A stretch of 64,000 bases of DNA from Amycolatopsis sp. 195334CR. GTDB taxonomy: Bacteria > Actinomycetota > Actinomycetes > Mycobacteriales > Pseudonocardiaceae. The position numbers and the translations under genes were made by a program. How positions within the stretch are numbered: position 1 is the first letter of the stretch; each line of letters starts with the position of its first letter. The notes under the pieces are model-generated. The model was not told the DNA's origin and ran no database searches. It worked only from the letters and a program-made list of their open reading frames with translations. Below, one piece after another: positions 1 through 8,171 of the stretch. The stretch lies in assembly GCF_017309385.1 (NCBI RefSeq), contig NZ_JAFJMJ010000001.1, positions 3,534,001 through 3,598,000 on the forward strand, written 5' to 3'.

Positions 1-1
1 G

Positions 2-703
2 CGCATCGTCGCCTCCGGTGGTGGGCAGGAGGCCGACGGCCGCGGGGCGATCAGCGAGATCGGCTCCACCGGCGTCGGCGGGTTCCTGCTCTGGGTGGTC
101 GCCATCGGCCTCATCGCGTACGGGTTGTGGCAGGCGCTCATGGCCGCCACCGGGTACTCGTGGGTGAGCAAGCAGCGCCGCCGGGTGATGAAGCGGGTGG
201 CCTCGGTGGCCCGCTGCGTGATGGGCGTTTCCCTGGGCGTGTACGCGATCCAGCTCACCGTCGGCTCGGGCAGCCAGGGTTCGGGGGACCAGCAGCAACA
301 GGAGGTCACCGGCAAACTGCTCGCCATGCCCGCCGGGCCGTTCCTGGTCGCGGTGCTGGCCGCGATCGTGCTCGGGGTCGCCGTCGCCGCGGCGGCCAAG
401 GGGATTCGCAAGACCTTTCTCGACGACCTCGACTTCTCCTCGCTGCCGAGCGGCACGCGCACCTGGGTCGAGCGCCTCGGGCGCATCGGTTACCTGGCCA
501 AGGCTGTGGTGTTCGGCGTGGTCGGCGTGCTGATCGGGGTCGCCGCGTTCAGCCACGACCCCGGCCAGGCGGGCGGCCTCGACGCCGCGTTGCGCACGCT
601 GGCCGCCCAGCCCTTCGGCCCGGCTCTGCTCATCGCGGTCGCGGCGGGCCTCGCGGCCTTCGGCGCGTACTGCTTCGGCGCGGCCTGGGCCCACCGGAAC
701 TGA
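2..703 (+). CDS. DUF1206 membrane protein, C-terminal part
   Basis: The reading frame is open from the first bases of the window, so the start lies outside it. The visible 233 residues hold the later copies of the DUF1206 repeat. Each has a hydrophobic helix pair with a glycine-rich turn, as in RIGYLAKAVVFGVVG followed by AAGLAAFGAYCF. I count about four membrane segments here. DUF1206 proteins are multi-pass membrane proteins of unknown function that are common in Actinobacteria. It ends two bases before the convergent ribbon-helix-helix gene. No catalytic residues are visible and no function can be given. Confidence 0.8.
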   Translation, partial: RIVASGGGQEADGRGAISEIGSTGVGGFLLWVVAIGLIAYGLWQALMAATGYSWVSKQRRRVMKRVASVARCVMGVSLGVYAIQLTVGSGSQGSGDQQQQEVTGKLLAMPAGPFLVAVLAAIVLGVAVAAAAKGIRKTFLDDLDFSSLPSGTRTWVERLGRIGYLAKAVVFGVVGVLIGVAAFSHDPGQAGGLDAALRTLAAQPFGPALLIAVAAGLAAFGAYCFGAAWAHRN

Positions 704-704
704 G

Positions 705-950
705 CTACAGGAAGATCTTCACCAGCTGGTCCCGCCCGTCGCTGTCGCGCAGTAGAACCTGTTTGCCCGCACGGAGTTCCGCGTCGACGAACTCGTAGAC
801 CAGCAGGGCCCGGTTGACCAGGTCGACCTTCTTCAGCCCGGTGCGTTCCTGGAGCTTGCCGAGCGCCTCGACCGCTTCGGCGACCAGCGCCACGTTGACC
901 CGGTCCACGGCGGCGGGCCGACCGGGTGCGTTGCCCTCGACCGATGGCAT
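705..950 (-). CDS. Small ribbon-helix-helix-like regulator
   Basis: An 81-residue protein starting at the ATG at 950, chosen because a GAGAGGAGA ribosome site sits just upstream; a longer reading frame has no such site. After a short polar N-terminus it has one beta-strand-like stretch (VNVALV) and two helices (EAVEALGKLQERTGL, KKVDLVNRALLVYEFV), the order expected of a CopG/Arc-type fold. Such proteins usually bind DNA as dimers or act as antitoxins, but no toxin gene is adjacent. The call is from shape, not from a recognised family signature. Confidence 0.6.
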   Translation of the reverse strand: MPSVEGNAPGRPAAVDRVNVALVAEAVEALGKLQERTGLKKVDLVNRALLVYEFVDAELRAGKQVLLRDSDGRDQLVKIFL

Positions 951-1195
951 GCCTCTCCTCTCGCCGGGTGTCAGCCTGGCAGATCGACTGCCGGGCCGCC
1001 ACATATTTCGCAGCGAATGTGTGTGAGAACAGTTGCGATCTTGGTCGCCGCGGGCTTAAGCTCGACCTGACCATTTTGCTCGAACGCGCTGGTCGGCACG
1101 AGGGGGAGCCGGTCGTGCGCGGCGGCGAAAGTGGTCCCCAGCGTGCCGGGTCCACTCGGGGCTCGCCTGACTGGGTTCAGGAAGGGCACTGCTCG

Positions 1196-1507
1196 ATGGG
1201 TGCCGAAGTTTTGGGCGAGCGAGAGCCCAATGAGGAAGAGTCAGGCCGGGATGACGGCATCCCGACCTGGGGTTCGCTGATCCGGATCGAGACGGCGGAG
1301 CTGACGGGCGAAGTGGTCGTACCGCCCAGTCAGACGCGTCACCTGCTCGACACGGCAGTGACCGCGTTGGTCGCGCTCGGGGCGCTCGCCGGCCCCGCGC
1401 TCACCTTCAAGGTGGTTCCCGCCGCCTTGCCCGGGTGGGCGGCGGCCGGTACGGCCGTCGGGCAGCTCGTGGTGTTCGCGTTGGTCGTGCTCATCGCGCG
1501 GAAGTGA
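1196..1507 (+). CDS. Small hypothetical membrane protein
   Basis: A 103-residue protein from the ATG at 1196, with GGAAGG about ten bases upstream. The first 50 residues are acidic and hydrophilic (EREPNEEESGRDD). The second half has two hydrophobic segments, roughly residues 53-73 and 78-98, separated by a short loop, and it ends in a basic tail. That predicts a two-helix membrane hairpin with both ends on the same side. I do not recognise the family. It diverges from the ribbon-helix-helix gene across about 245 bases, which presumably hold both promoters. A GC-rich hairpin follows directly. Confidence 0.55.
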   Translation: MGAEVLGEREPNEEESGRDDGIPTWGSLIRIETAELTGEVVVPPSQTRHLLDTAVTALVALGALAGPALTFKVVPAALPGWAAAGTAVGQLVVFALVVLIARK

Positions 1508-1516
1508 GTGCCGATC

Positions 1517-1539
1517 GGGGGCGTCGAGCCGGCGCCCCC
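1517..1539 (+). terminator. GC-rich hairpin after the small membrane protein gene
   Basis: Seven-base arms GGGGGCG and CGCCCCC enclose a nine-base loop ten bases after the stop codon. There is no U-tract, which is normal for actinobacterial terminators. Confidence 0.45.
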
Positions 1540-1667
1540 GCCGGCGTTTCGCACCTGTCGGTAACCTGTCGACTCGCTGTCCGGTCTCTGTGGTCGGGCG
1601 ACTACCGCTGGTTTGCTCACTAGGGTCCCGGTTGGTTGAAACTTCACACACCGGGAGTTGGTAGCGC

Positions 1668-2108
1668 ATGTTCGCTCGAGTCAAGGATGTCGCCGCACTG
1701 GTCGGCCGGATCGGGATCGCCGTGGTGTTCCTCGCACACGGGCTGCAGAAGTGGGACAAGGGCGTGGACGCCACGGCGGGCATGTTCGAGGGCCTCGGCC
1801 TGCCGCTGCCCACCGTGGCCGCGTTGTTCACCATCGCGGTGGAGATCCTCGGTTCGCTCGCCTTCCTGCTCGGGCTCGCGATGCCGCTGGTCGGCATCGG
1901 TTACGCGATCGTCGGCGTCGGCGCGATCTTCACCGTGCACCTCGACAACGGCCTGACCGGCCAGGGCGGCTACGAGCTGGTGCTGGTGCTCGCGGCGGCC
2001 GGCCTGGCGATCGGCTTCAACGGCGGCCGCTTCTCCCTGGACCACCTGCTGTTCACCCGCAAGCGCGAGAACGCGGGCGCCGAGCGGCTCTCGGCGCAGA
2101 CCGCCTGA
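1668..2108 (+). CDS. DoxX family membrane protein
   Basis: A 146-residue protein with four hydrophobic segments and the DoxX signature near the N-terminus: GRIGIAVVFLAHGLQKW, then a MFEGLGLP motif before helix two. DoxX proteins are four-helix membrane proteins; in mycobacteria a DoxX partner associates with superoxide dismutase and a thiosulfate sulfurtransferase (established for the family, not shown here). The ATG at 1668 has GGGAG about ten bases upstream. It stands alone, ending convergently with the TIGR03089 gene one base later. Substrate or partner cannot be inferred from the neighbours. Confidence 0.85.
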   Translation: MFARVKDVAALVGRIGIAVVFLAHGLQKWDKGVDATAGMFEGLGLPLPTVAALFTIAVEILGSLAFLLGLAMPLVGIGYAIVGVGAIFTVHLDNGLTGQGGYELVLVLAAAGLAIGFNGGRFSLDHLLFTRKRENAGAERLSAQTA

Positions 2109-2109
2109 G

Positions 2110-2814
2110 TCAGCCCAGTTCGCGGGTGGTGCGCTCGGTGCTGCCGCGGTCGGCGAGCTTCGCCGGGTCCGGGTTGCTGACCTGGACCAGCGAGGCCCCG
2201 GCCGCGAGCGGCGCCAGCAGGCCGCGCAGCACCCCGTCCGACAGGCTCCACTCCACAGTGGACAGCACGCGATCGCCCGCCGAGATGCCGTCCTTGTCGG
2301 CGTACGAACGGGCTTGCGCGAGTGCTTCCTCCACAGTGGACGAAAGAAGCGCCGGTGCGCCCGGCTCGACCGGGAACAGCGGCGAATAGGTGTCACCCGC
2401 GGTGCGGGCGTCGGACAGGAAGTCCACGGCGTCCGCGCCCGGTGCGTTCGACAGCCCCCGGCCCATCGGGTCCAGCGAGACCACCGCGGTCAGCTCGGCT
2501 TCACTGCTGGTGGTGTCCGGGCCGGTGAAGGCCACCTTCGCCCCGGCCGCGTCGGCCACCACGTGCGCCCCGCACCACCAAGCGCCGAGCAGCACTCCGG
2601 CGGTCTGCCAGTGCGCGGGCAGCGCCACCGCCACCGGGTCGCCAGGCTCGATCTCCGGCTCCTCGACCAGCCAGTTCGCTGTTTTCGAAGCCCAGTTGAC
2701 CAGCGTGGTCACCGACAGCTCGACCCGCGCGCCGGTGGCGTCGTCGTAGTGCGTGATCAGCGGTTTCGCCGGGCTGGACAGGTGGGGGCGCAGCAGTGCT
2801 TCGGTAAGGCTCAC
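2110..2814 (-). CDS. TIGR03089 family protein
   Basis: A 234-residue protein beginning with GTG at 2814 (VSLTEALLRPHL). It looks like the N-terminal part of an acyl-CoA synthetase/AMP-binding enzyme: HYDDATGARVELS and TLVNWASKTANWL resemble the opening of that fold. It stops before the P-loop-like and catalytic motifs, so it is unlikely to be a complete adenylating enzyme. The family is actinobacterial and sits beside LCP genes, as Rv3268 beside Rv3267 in M. tuberculosis. Here it lies just downstream of two LCP genes on the same strand, with a 10-base gap, suggesting co-transcription. Function is unknown. Confidence 0.8.
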   Translation of the reverse strand: MSLTEALLRPHLSSPAKPLITHYDDATGARVELSVTTLVNWASKTANWLVEEPEIEPGDPVAVALPAHWQTAGVLLGAWWCGAHVVADAAGAKVAFTGPDTTSSEAELTAVVSLDPMGRGLSNAPGADAVDFLSDARTAGDTYSPLFPVEPGAPALLSSTVEEALAQARSYADKDGISAGDRVLSTVEWSLSDGVLRGLLAPLAAGASLVQVSNPDPAKLADRGSTERTTRELG

Positions 2815-2824
2815 GCCACCGACC

Positions 2825-4327
2825 CTAATCCACGCAGGTGACCCCGTCGTTCTGCCGCAGGGCCGCGCCCGGCGCGGAACCACCGCCCGCGGCGGGCTGG
2901 CCACCGCGCCCGGCGAGTTCGGCGACGAACTGGCGCACCGCGTTGAGGTCCACCTCGATGATGCTCTGGCCGTCCTCGCTGCGGGCGCCGACCGCGACCA
3001 CCGGGATGGTCTGGAAGTTGACCTCGCCGGAGGCGATGTCCCTGGCCTGGCCGGCGAACTCCAGCAGGTCCAGCCCCGGGTCCACGACGATGGACTTCTT
3101 CACCGCCTCCATCAGCTGGTTCAGCTTGTCCGGGCTGGTCAGCGTGCCGGCGGAGAGCACCTGGTGCAGTGCGGAGGAGAGGAACGCCTGCTGGCGCTGG
3201 ATCCGCCCGAGGTCGCCGCCGGGCAGGTTCTTGCGCTGCCGGACGAACGACAGCGCCTCGCCGCCGGAGACGGTCTGCACGCCCTTGCGGAAGTTGGCGC
3301 CGGAGTCCTTGTCCTCGGTGGCGTGGTTCAGGCACACCTTGATGCCGCCGAGTGCCTCGGTGAGCAGGTAGAAGCCGAGCAGGCCGACCTCGGCGTAGTG
3401 GTCGATCCGGATCTGGGTGAAGTCCTGCACGGTCTTCACCAGCGCGGTGCGGCCCGCCTGGTCGGAGTCGCGCTCGACCTCGGCGTCGTCGCGCTTGCCC
3501 TGGCGGCGCAGGTCGGTGGCGGTGTTGGCCTTGGTCACCCCGTACACCGAGTTGATCTTGGCCTGGCCGCCCTGCGGGACGTCGATCCAGGTGTCGCGCG
3601 GGATGGAGACGGCGGCGGGTTTGCCGCCGTTCTTCGGGATGCGCAGGATGATCAGGGTGTCGGTGTTGACCCCGGCTTTCTCCTCGGTGCGCAGTTCCTT
3701 GAGCACCCGCAGCGGCAGCGGGTTGCCCTGCATGTCGGTGCGCGAGTCGGCGCCGACGAGGAGGATGTCGGTGGCGCCGTCGTCCGCGGGCGGGGCGGCC
3801 GGGTCGTCGGGGTCGACGATCAGCGCGTCGGCGGTGCCGACGTTGTCCTGGAAGTCGTCGAGGGTGGTGTAGGCGTAGCCGGTGGTCGCCAGCGCGATGA
3901 TCGAGAGCAGGGCGAGGAACACCTTGCCGGTGTTCCGGATCGGCCGGCGCCTGGTGGCGGCCGCGGTCGCCGCCTCCGCCTCCGCTTCGGATGCCGACTC
4001 TGCCGGGGTCTCCGCTTCGGCCTCCGGGCCAGGCTCTGCTCCGGCTTCGCTGCCGGACTCCGGCTGCGGCTCGGCGCCCGACGCGGCTCCGGCGATCGGT
4101 GCGGCCGTGGCGCCGGGCGAGTCCTCGGCTTCCGGCGCGGCTCCGGCCTCGGGCTCGGCGGCGGGTTTGGTGCGCGGCACCGGCGACGGCACGAACTTCC
4201 GCTTCCCGGAAGAGGCGGGCGTACTGTCCGTTTTGGACGAATCGGCGGTGGTGTCCTCGGCGGTTTCGGTGCCGTCGGAGAGCGGTGTACCGCTGTCCTG
4301 CTCGTCGTCGTGCTTCTGGTCGCCCAC
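2825..4327 (-). CDS. LytR-CpsA-Psr (LCP) cell-wall ligase
   Basis: A 500-residue LCP phosphotransferase. Enzymes of this family attach polyprenyl-linked glycans such as arabinogalactan to peptidoglycan at the outer membrane face. Order: an acidic, alanine/proline-rich cytoplasmic region (about 1-130), one membrane helix (LLSIIALATTGYAYT), then the LCP domain with DILLVGADSRT, the arginine-containing SIPRDTW, and FVRQRKNLPGGDLGRIQRQ. I chose the GTG at 4327 over the one at 4336 because GGAGG at 4337-4341 is correctly spaced only for the inner codon. It lies downstream of a second LCP gene, as part of a likely three-gene operon. Confidence 0.9.
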   Translation of the reverse strand: MGDQKHDDEQDSGTPLSDGTETAEDTTADSSKTDSTPASSGKRKFVPSPVPRTKPAAEPEAGAAPEAEDSPGATAAPIAGAASGAEPQPESGSEAGAEPGPEAEAETPAESASEAEAEAATAAATRRRPIRNTGKVFLALLSIIALATTGYAYTTLDDFQDNVGTADALIVDPDDPAAPPADDGATDILLVGADSRTDMQGNPLPLRVLKELRTEEKAGVNTDTLIILRIPKNGGKPAAVSIPRDTWIDVPQGGQAKINSVYGVTKANTATDLRRQGKRDDAEVERDSDQAGRTALVKTVQDFTQIRIDHYAEVGLLGFYLLTEALGGIKVCLNHATEDKDSGANFRKGVQTVSGGEALSFVRQRKNLPGGDLGRIQRQQAFLSSALHQVLSAGTLTSPDKLNQLMEAVKKSIVVDPGLDLLEFAGQARDIASGEVNFQTIPVVAVGARSEDGQSIIEVDLNAVRQFVAELAGRGGQPAAGGGSAPGAALRQNDGVTCVD

Positions 4328-4376
4328 GCCGGTCACCTCCCCGTTTCTCCCGCGTTCGCGCCCCTCGTCAAGGCTA

Positions 4377-4408
4377 AGGCACTAACCCGTTGGTGTAAGC
4401 CAGTGCCT
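4377..4408 (-). other. Stem-loop between the two LCP genes
   Basis: Seven-base arms AGGCACT and AGTGCCT flank an 18-base loop in the roughly 95-base gap between the LCP genes. It could attenuate read-through into the second gene or carry its regulation. The loop is long, so the call is weak. Confidence 0.3.
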
Positions 4409-4422
4409 GGACCTTCACCGGG

Positions 4423-6009
4423 TCAGTTCACACAGGGGACGCCGCCCGCGGTGATCGGCGGCGGGCCGGCCGGGGGCGCGTCGGCGGGCGGGGCGGCCGG
4501 TTCCTCCGGCTGCGACGGCTGCGACGGCTGCGACGGCGCCGAGGACTGCCCGGCACCGGCGGCACCGTTCGCGTCCACCTTGTAGTCACGGCCCAGCAGC
4601 ACCCGGACGTGCCCGGCGGGCACATCGGCGTCCGGCTCGGTCTGGACCTTGTCGCCCATCGCCTGCTTGATCGCGTCCGCGGCTTCCTGCTCACCGGGCG
4701 CGAACCGCACCACGGTGGTCGCGCGGCCGTCCAGCTGGGTGCTCGCGCCGTCCCGGAAACCCTTGCTGCGCAACAGTTCCTTCAACTGCGTGGCGGTGCT
4801 CGCGTTGCCGCTGGCGTTGAACACGTCGACGGTGACCTTCTCCGCGCCGGGGATCTTGCCGTCGGGCGCGCCGGTGGCGGGCGGGGCCCCGGCCGGCCCG
4901 TCGTCGGTCAGCCCGTCGACGAACGCCTTCACCTTGTCGGTGTCGATCTTGACGATGTCCGCCCCGCCGTACTTGCCGTTGCCCTCGGTGGGAATGGTGC
5001 GGAACTCGACCTGGCCGCCGGTCATGCCGCGCATCTGCTCGGCGAACTCCAGCAGGTCCCAGTCCTTGGAGAGGATGACCGACTTCTTCACCGCGTTGAT
5101 CACGTCGGTGATCCGCGCCGGGCTCATCAGCACGTCCGGCGAGAGCACCTTGCGCGCCAAGCCGGACAGGAACGCCTGCTGGCGCGCGATCCGGTCCAGG
5201 TCGCCGTTGGGCAGTTCGTAGCGCTGGCGGACGAACGCCAGCGCCTGCTTGCCCTCCACCTCCTGCAGCCCGGCGGGCAGGTCCACCCCGGAGCGCCACT
5301 CCTTGACCGGCTGGTTCAGGCAGACCTCGACGCCGCCGATGGCCTGGGTGACCTCGTAGAAGCTGAGCAGGTTGACCTCGGCGTAGCGGTCGATCATGCC
5401 GGGCTTGCCGATCAGCGTCTCGATGGTGCTGATCAGGTTCTTGCGGCCGGCGATCTTGGCCTGCTCGTCGACCTTCTTCAGGTCGGCCTCGCCCTGCTGC
5501 TGCAGGGTGCTGGAGGTGTCGTTGTAGGCGTAGACGAAGGCGCTGTTCAGCTTGTGCTTGCCGTAGCCGCCGGACAGCTCGACCAGCGAGTCGCGCGGGA
5601 AGGAGATGGCCGAGGCCCGCTCGCCGTTCTGCGGGATGTGCACCAGGATCATCGTGTCCGTCTGGCGCTCGCCGTCGGCCTTGCCGGCGTTCAGCATGTC
5701 GAGCACCTCGCGGGGCATCGGGTTGCCCTCGTTGTCGGTGCGGCTGTCCTGGCCGACCAGCAGGATGTCGACCGCGCCGTCGAGCGGCTTCTTCTGGAAC
5801 CCGCCGCCGATCACGTCGGTGGTGGTCAGCCCGTTGTTCAGTTCGCCGAGCACCTGCGAGCCGTACCAGGTCATGGTCAGCACGACCGCGGAAACCAGGG
5901 CGACCAGCGTTCTCCCGCTCCAGAGCGCGAACGCGGCGGGCGCGCTGCGCCGTCGCGGCGGCGCTCCCGCGGATTCGGTGTGTGGCCGCGGCGGCCCCTC
6001 GGTCACCAC
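4423..6009 (-). CDS. LCP ligase with LytR C-terminal domain
   Basis: A 528-residue protein: a short basic cytoplasmic tail, one membrane helix (about residues 30-52), the LCP domain (DILLVGQDSRT, ISFPRDSLVEL, FVRQRYELPNGDLDRIARQQ), then a separate LytR_C domain beginning near KVTVDVFNASGNA. It ends in a serine/proline tail with three SQP repeats. The GTG at 6009 has GGAGGA at good spacing. Members of this two-domain class act as arabinogalactan or capsule ligases in mycolata (family knowledge). It diverges from rmlB across about 230 bases, which fits a role in attaching rhamnose-linked glycans. Confidence 0.9.
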   Translation of the reverse strand: MVTEGPPRPHTESAGAPPRRRSAPAAFALWSGRTLVALVSAVVLTMTWYGSQVLGELNNGLTTTDVIGGGFQKKPLDGAVDILLVGQDSRTDNEGNPMPREVLDMLNAGKADGERQTDTMILVHIPQNGERASAISFPRDSLVELSGGYGKHKLNSAFVYAYNDTSSTLQQQGEADLKKVDEQAKIAGRKNLISTIETLIGKPGMIDRYAEVNLLSFYEVTQAIGGVEVCLNQPVKEWRSGVDLPAGLQEVEGKQALAFVRQRYELPNGDLDRIARQQAFLSGLARKVLSPDVLMSPARITDVINAVKKSVILSKDWDLLEFAEQMRGMTGGQVEFRTIPTEGNGKYGGADIVKIDTDKVKAFVDGLTDDGPAGAPPATGAPDGKIPGAEKVTVDVFNASGNASTATQLKELLRSKGFRDGASTQLDGRATTVVRFAPGEQEAADAIKQAMGDKVQTEPDADVPAGHVRVLLGRDYKVDANGAAGAGQSSAPSQPSQPSQPEEPAAPPADAPPAGPPPITAGGVPCVN

Positions 6010-6238
6010 GCGCGCTCCTCCCAGCCGGTCAGCGATCCCGGTTTTTGCCTTCGATCATCGCCGAAGCCTCGTGCGAATTCGCGCGTGAACCCCCGGTGCC
6101 GGCCAGCCCGCCGGACACCCGCGCTACCCGCTCACCCTACTGTGTCCGGTGTGTGACGTCCGTGGGGTCACGAAAGGTTGCCTCGCGGCGATGAGACCGA
6201 CCGTACGGACAGCGGAAGAACACGAGAAGGTGGAGTCT

Positions 6239-7225
6239 ATGCGGGTTCTGGTCACCGGTGGCGCGGGATTCATCGGTTCGCACTATGTGAGACAGGCCCT
6301 GACCGGCGCTTATCCGGCGCTGGCCGAGGCCGAGATCGTGGTGCTGGACAAGCTGACCTACGCCGGGACCGAGGCGAACCTGGCTCCGGTGGCGGCCGAG
6401 GACCGGCTGCGGTTCGTCCGCGGCGACATCTGCGACGCCGACCTGGTCGCCGGGCTGATGAAGGGCGTCGACCTGGTCGTGCACTTCGCCGCGGAATCGC
6501 ATGTGGACCGGTCGATCAACGGTTCGGCCGACTTCGTGTTGACCAATGTTCTCGGCACCCAGACCCTGCTCCAGGCGGCGCTGAACGCCGAGGTCGGCAA
6601 GTTCGTGCACGTCTCCACCGACGAGGTGTACGGCTCGATCGAAGAAGGCTCGTGGTCGGAAGATCACATCTTGGAACCGAATTCCCCGTATTCCGCTTCG
6701 AAGGCCTCTTCGGATCTGCTGGCCAGGTCGTTCCACCGCACGCACGGAATGCCGGTGTGCATTACCCGGTGTTCGAACAACTACGGTCCGTATCAGTTTC
6801 CGGAGAAGGTCATCCCGCTATTCGTCACCAATCTGCTCGACGGCCGGAACGTGCCGCTCTACGGCGACGGGCTGAACGTGCGTGACTGGCTGCACGTGGA
6901 CGACCACTGCCACGGCATCCAGCTGGTCGCCGACGGCGGCCGCGCGGGCGAGATCTACAACATCGGCGGCGGCACCGAGCTGACCAACCGCGAGCTGACC
7001 GAACGGCTGCTGGCCGCGCTCGGCGCCGGCTGGGACCGGGTGGAGCAGGTGACCGACCGCAAGGGCCACGACCGGCGGTACTCGGTGGACATCACCAAGA
7101 TCGCCGACGAGCTGGGGTACCGGCCGCGGGTGTCGTTCGACGAGGGGCTGGCCGCGACCGTGCGCTGGTACCAGGAGAACCGCGCGTGGTGGGAGCAGCT
7201 CAAGGATCGGGCCGCGCTGCGATGA
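6239..7225 (+). CDS. rmlB: dTDP-glucose 4,6-dehydratase
   Basis: A 328-residue short-chain dehydrogenase of full length. It converts dTDP-glucose to dTDP-4-keto-6-deoxyglucose, the second step toward dTDP-L-rhamnose. The NAD-binding motif GGAGFIGSHY is at the N-terminus, STDEVYGSIEEGS carries the catalytic residues, and SPYSASKASSD holds the Tyr-x3-Lys pair. HFAAESHVDRSI is also diagnostic. The ATG at 6239 has AAGGTGGAG upstream. It overlaps rmlD by four bases, so the two are translationally coupled. In M. tuberculosis rmlB sits elsewhere, next to rmlC; here it is joined to rmlD and no rmlA or rmlC is in the window. Confidence 0.95.
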   Translation: MRVLVTGGAGFIGSHYVRQALTGAYPALAEAEIVVLDKLTYAGTEANLAPVAAEDRLRFVRGDICDADLVAGLMKGVDLVVHFAAESHVDRSINGSADFVLTNVLGTQTLLQAALNAEVGKFVHVSTDEVYGSIEEGSWSEDHILEPNSPYSASKASSDLLARSFHRTHGMPVCITRCSNNYGPYQFPEKVIPLFVTNLLDGRNVPLYGDGLNVRDWLHVDDHCHGIQLVADGGRAGEIYNIGGGTELTNRELTERLLAALGAGWDRVEQVTDRKGHDRRYSVDITKIADELGYRPRVSFDEGLAATVRWYQENRAWWEQLKDRAALR

Positions 7226-8109
7226 CCGCGCTGGAGCTGCTGGTCCCCGGCGGAACGGGGCAACTGGGGCAGGACCTGGCCGCGCTGGCCGGGCCGGGGC
7301 TGGGGGTGACCGCGCCCGGTTCGGCGGAGCTGGACGTGACCAAGCCGGGCGCGGTGATCGAGGCGGTGACCGCGCTGGCCGAGCGCGCGGCGGCGGCCGG
7401 TGCGCGGCCGGTGGTGGTCAACGCGGCCGCCTACACCGCGGTCGACCAGGCGGAAACCGACGAGGAGCGGGCTTTCGCGATCAACGCGGACGGCCCGCGG
7501 GTGCTCGCGGCGGCCTGTTCGTCGCGGCGGGTGCCGCTGGTGCACGTGTCCACCGACTACGTGTTCGCCGGGGACGCCACCGTGCCGTACGAGCCGGGTG
7601 CCCCGCTGGGTCCGCGCACCGCGTACGGCCGGACGAAGGCCGCCGGTGAGGACGCGGTGCTCGGTTCCGGCGCGTCGGCGTGGGTGGTCCGGACCGCCTG
7701 GGTCTACGGCAAGCACGGCGGCAACTTCGTGAAAACCATGGTGTCGCTGGAATCCTCGCGCGACACGCTGTCCGTTGTGGATGATCAGCGCGGTTCGCCG
7801 ACGTGGTCGGCCGATCTCGCGGCGGGGCTGGTCGAACTGGCCCGCCGCATCGCCGGCGGCGAGGGACCGGCCGCGCGTGTACTGCACTGCACGGGCGGCG
7901 GCGAGACCACGTGGTTCGGCTTCGCGCAGGCGATCTTCCGGCACCTGGGCGCGGACCCGGCGCGGGTTTCCCCGTGCACCACGGAGGACTTCCCGCGTCC
8001 GGCGCCGCGACCGGCCTACTCGGTGCTTTCGGGCAAGGCCTGGCAGGACGCGGGCCTCACCCCGCTGCGCCCCTGGGACGAGGCACTGGCGGCCTACTTC
8101 GCCTCCTAG
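7222..8109 (+). CDS. rmlD: dTDP-4-dehydrorhamnose reductase
   Basis: A 295-residue enzyme catalysing the last step of dTDP-L-rhamnose synthesis. Its start overlaps the rmlB stop (ATGA). The cofactor loop is VPGGTGQLGQDL, VSTDYVFAGD and AYGRTKAAGE carry the active-site Tyr-x3-Lys, and VVRTAWVYGKHGGNFVKTM is typical of RmlD. The product would be the donor for WbbL, encoded 7 kb downstream on the same strand. The gene ends just before a perfect palindrome and a convergent glycosyltransferase gene. The equivalent M. tuberculosis order is rmlD-wbbL-manB. Confidence 0.95.
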   Translation: MTALELLVPGGTGQLGQDLAALAGPGLGVTAPGSAELDVTKPGAVIEAVTALAERAAAAGARPVVVNAAAYTAVDQAETDEERAFAINADGPRVLAAACSSRRVPLVHVSTDYVFAGDATVPYEPGAPLGPRTAYGRTKAAGEDAVLGSGASAWVVRTAWVYGKHGGNFVKTMVSLESSRDTLSVVDDQRGSPTWSADLAAGLVELARRIAGGEGPAARVLHCTGGGETTWFGFAQAIFRHLGADPARVSPCTTEDFPRPAPRPAYSVLSGKAWQDAGLTPLRPWDEALAAYFAS

Positions 8110-8113
8110 CCGA

Positions 8114-8168
8114 TGTCACGAATGTGGCTTTCGAGACCTCAGGCGTCTCGAAAGCCACATTCGTGACA
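8114..8168. repeat. Perfect 24-bp-arm palindrome between convergent genes
   Basis: Arms of 24 bases (left arm begins TGTCACGAATGTGGCTTTCG) pair perfectly around the 7-base loop CTCAGGC. It fills the gap between rmlD and the convergent glycosyltransferase gene. The same core GGCTTTC...GAAAGCC recurs at five other intergenic places in the window. A bidirectional terminator is the simplest role. Confidence 0.85.
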
Positions 8169-8171
8169 CTG

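Noticed and set aside
4328..4336. GTG 4336 as start of the LCP gene
   Set aside because: The GGAGG touches it, leaving no space; GTG 4327 has correct spacing.
2753..4585. A 610-codon frame opposite the LCP genes
   Set aside because: It has no family motif, while the opposite strand holds complete LCP domains.
8114..8168. Palindromes as phage attachment sites
   Set aside because: There are several copies, at convergent gene ends, with no integrase or tRNA next to them.
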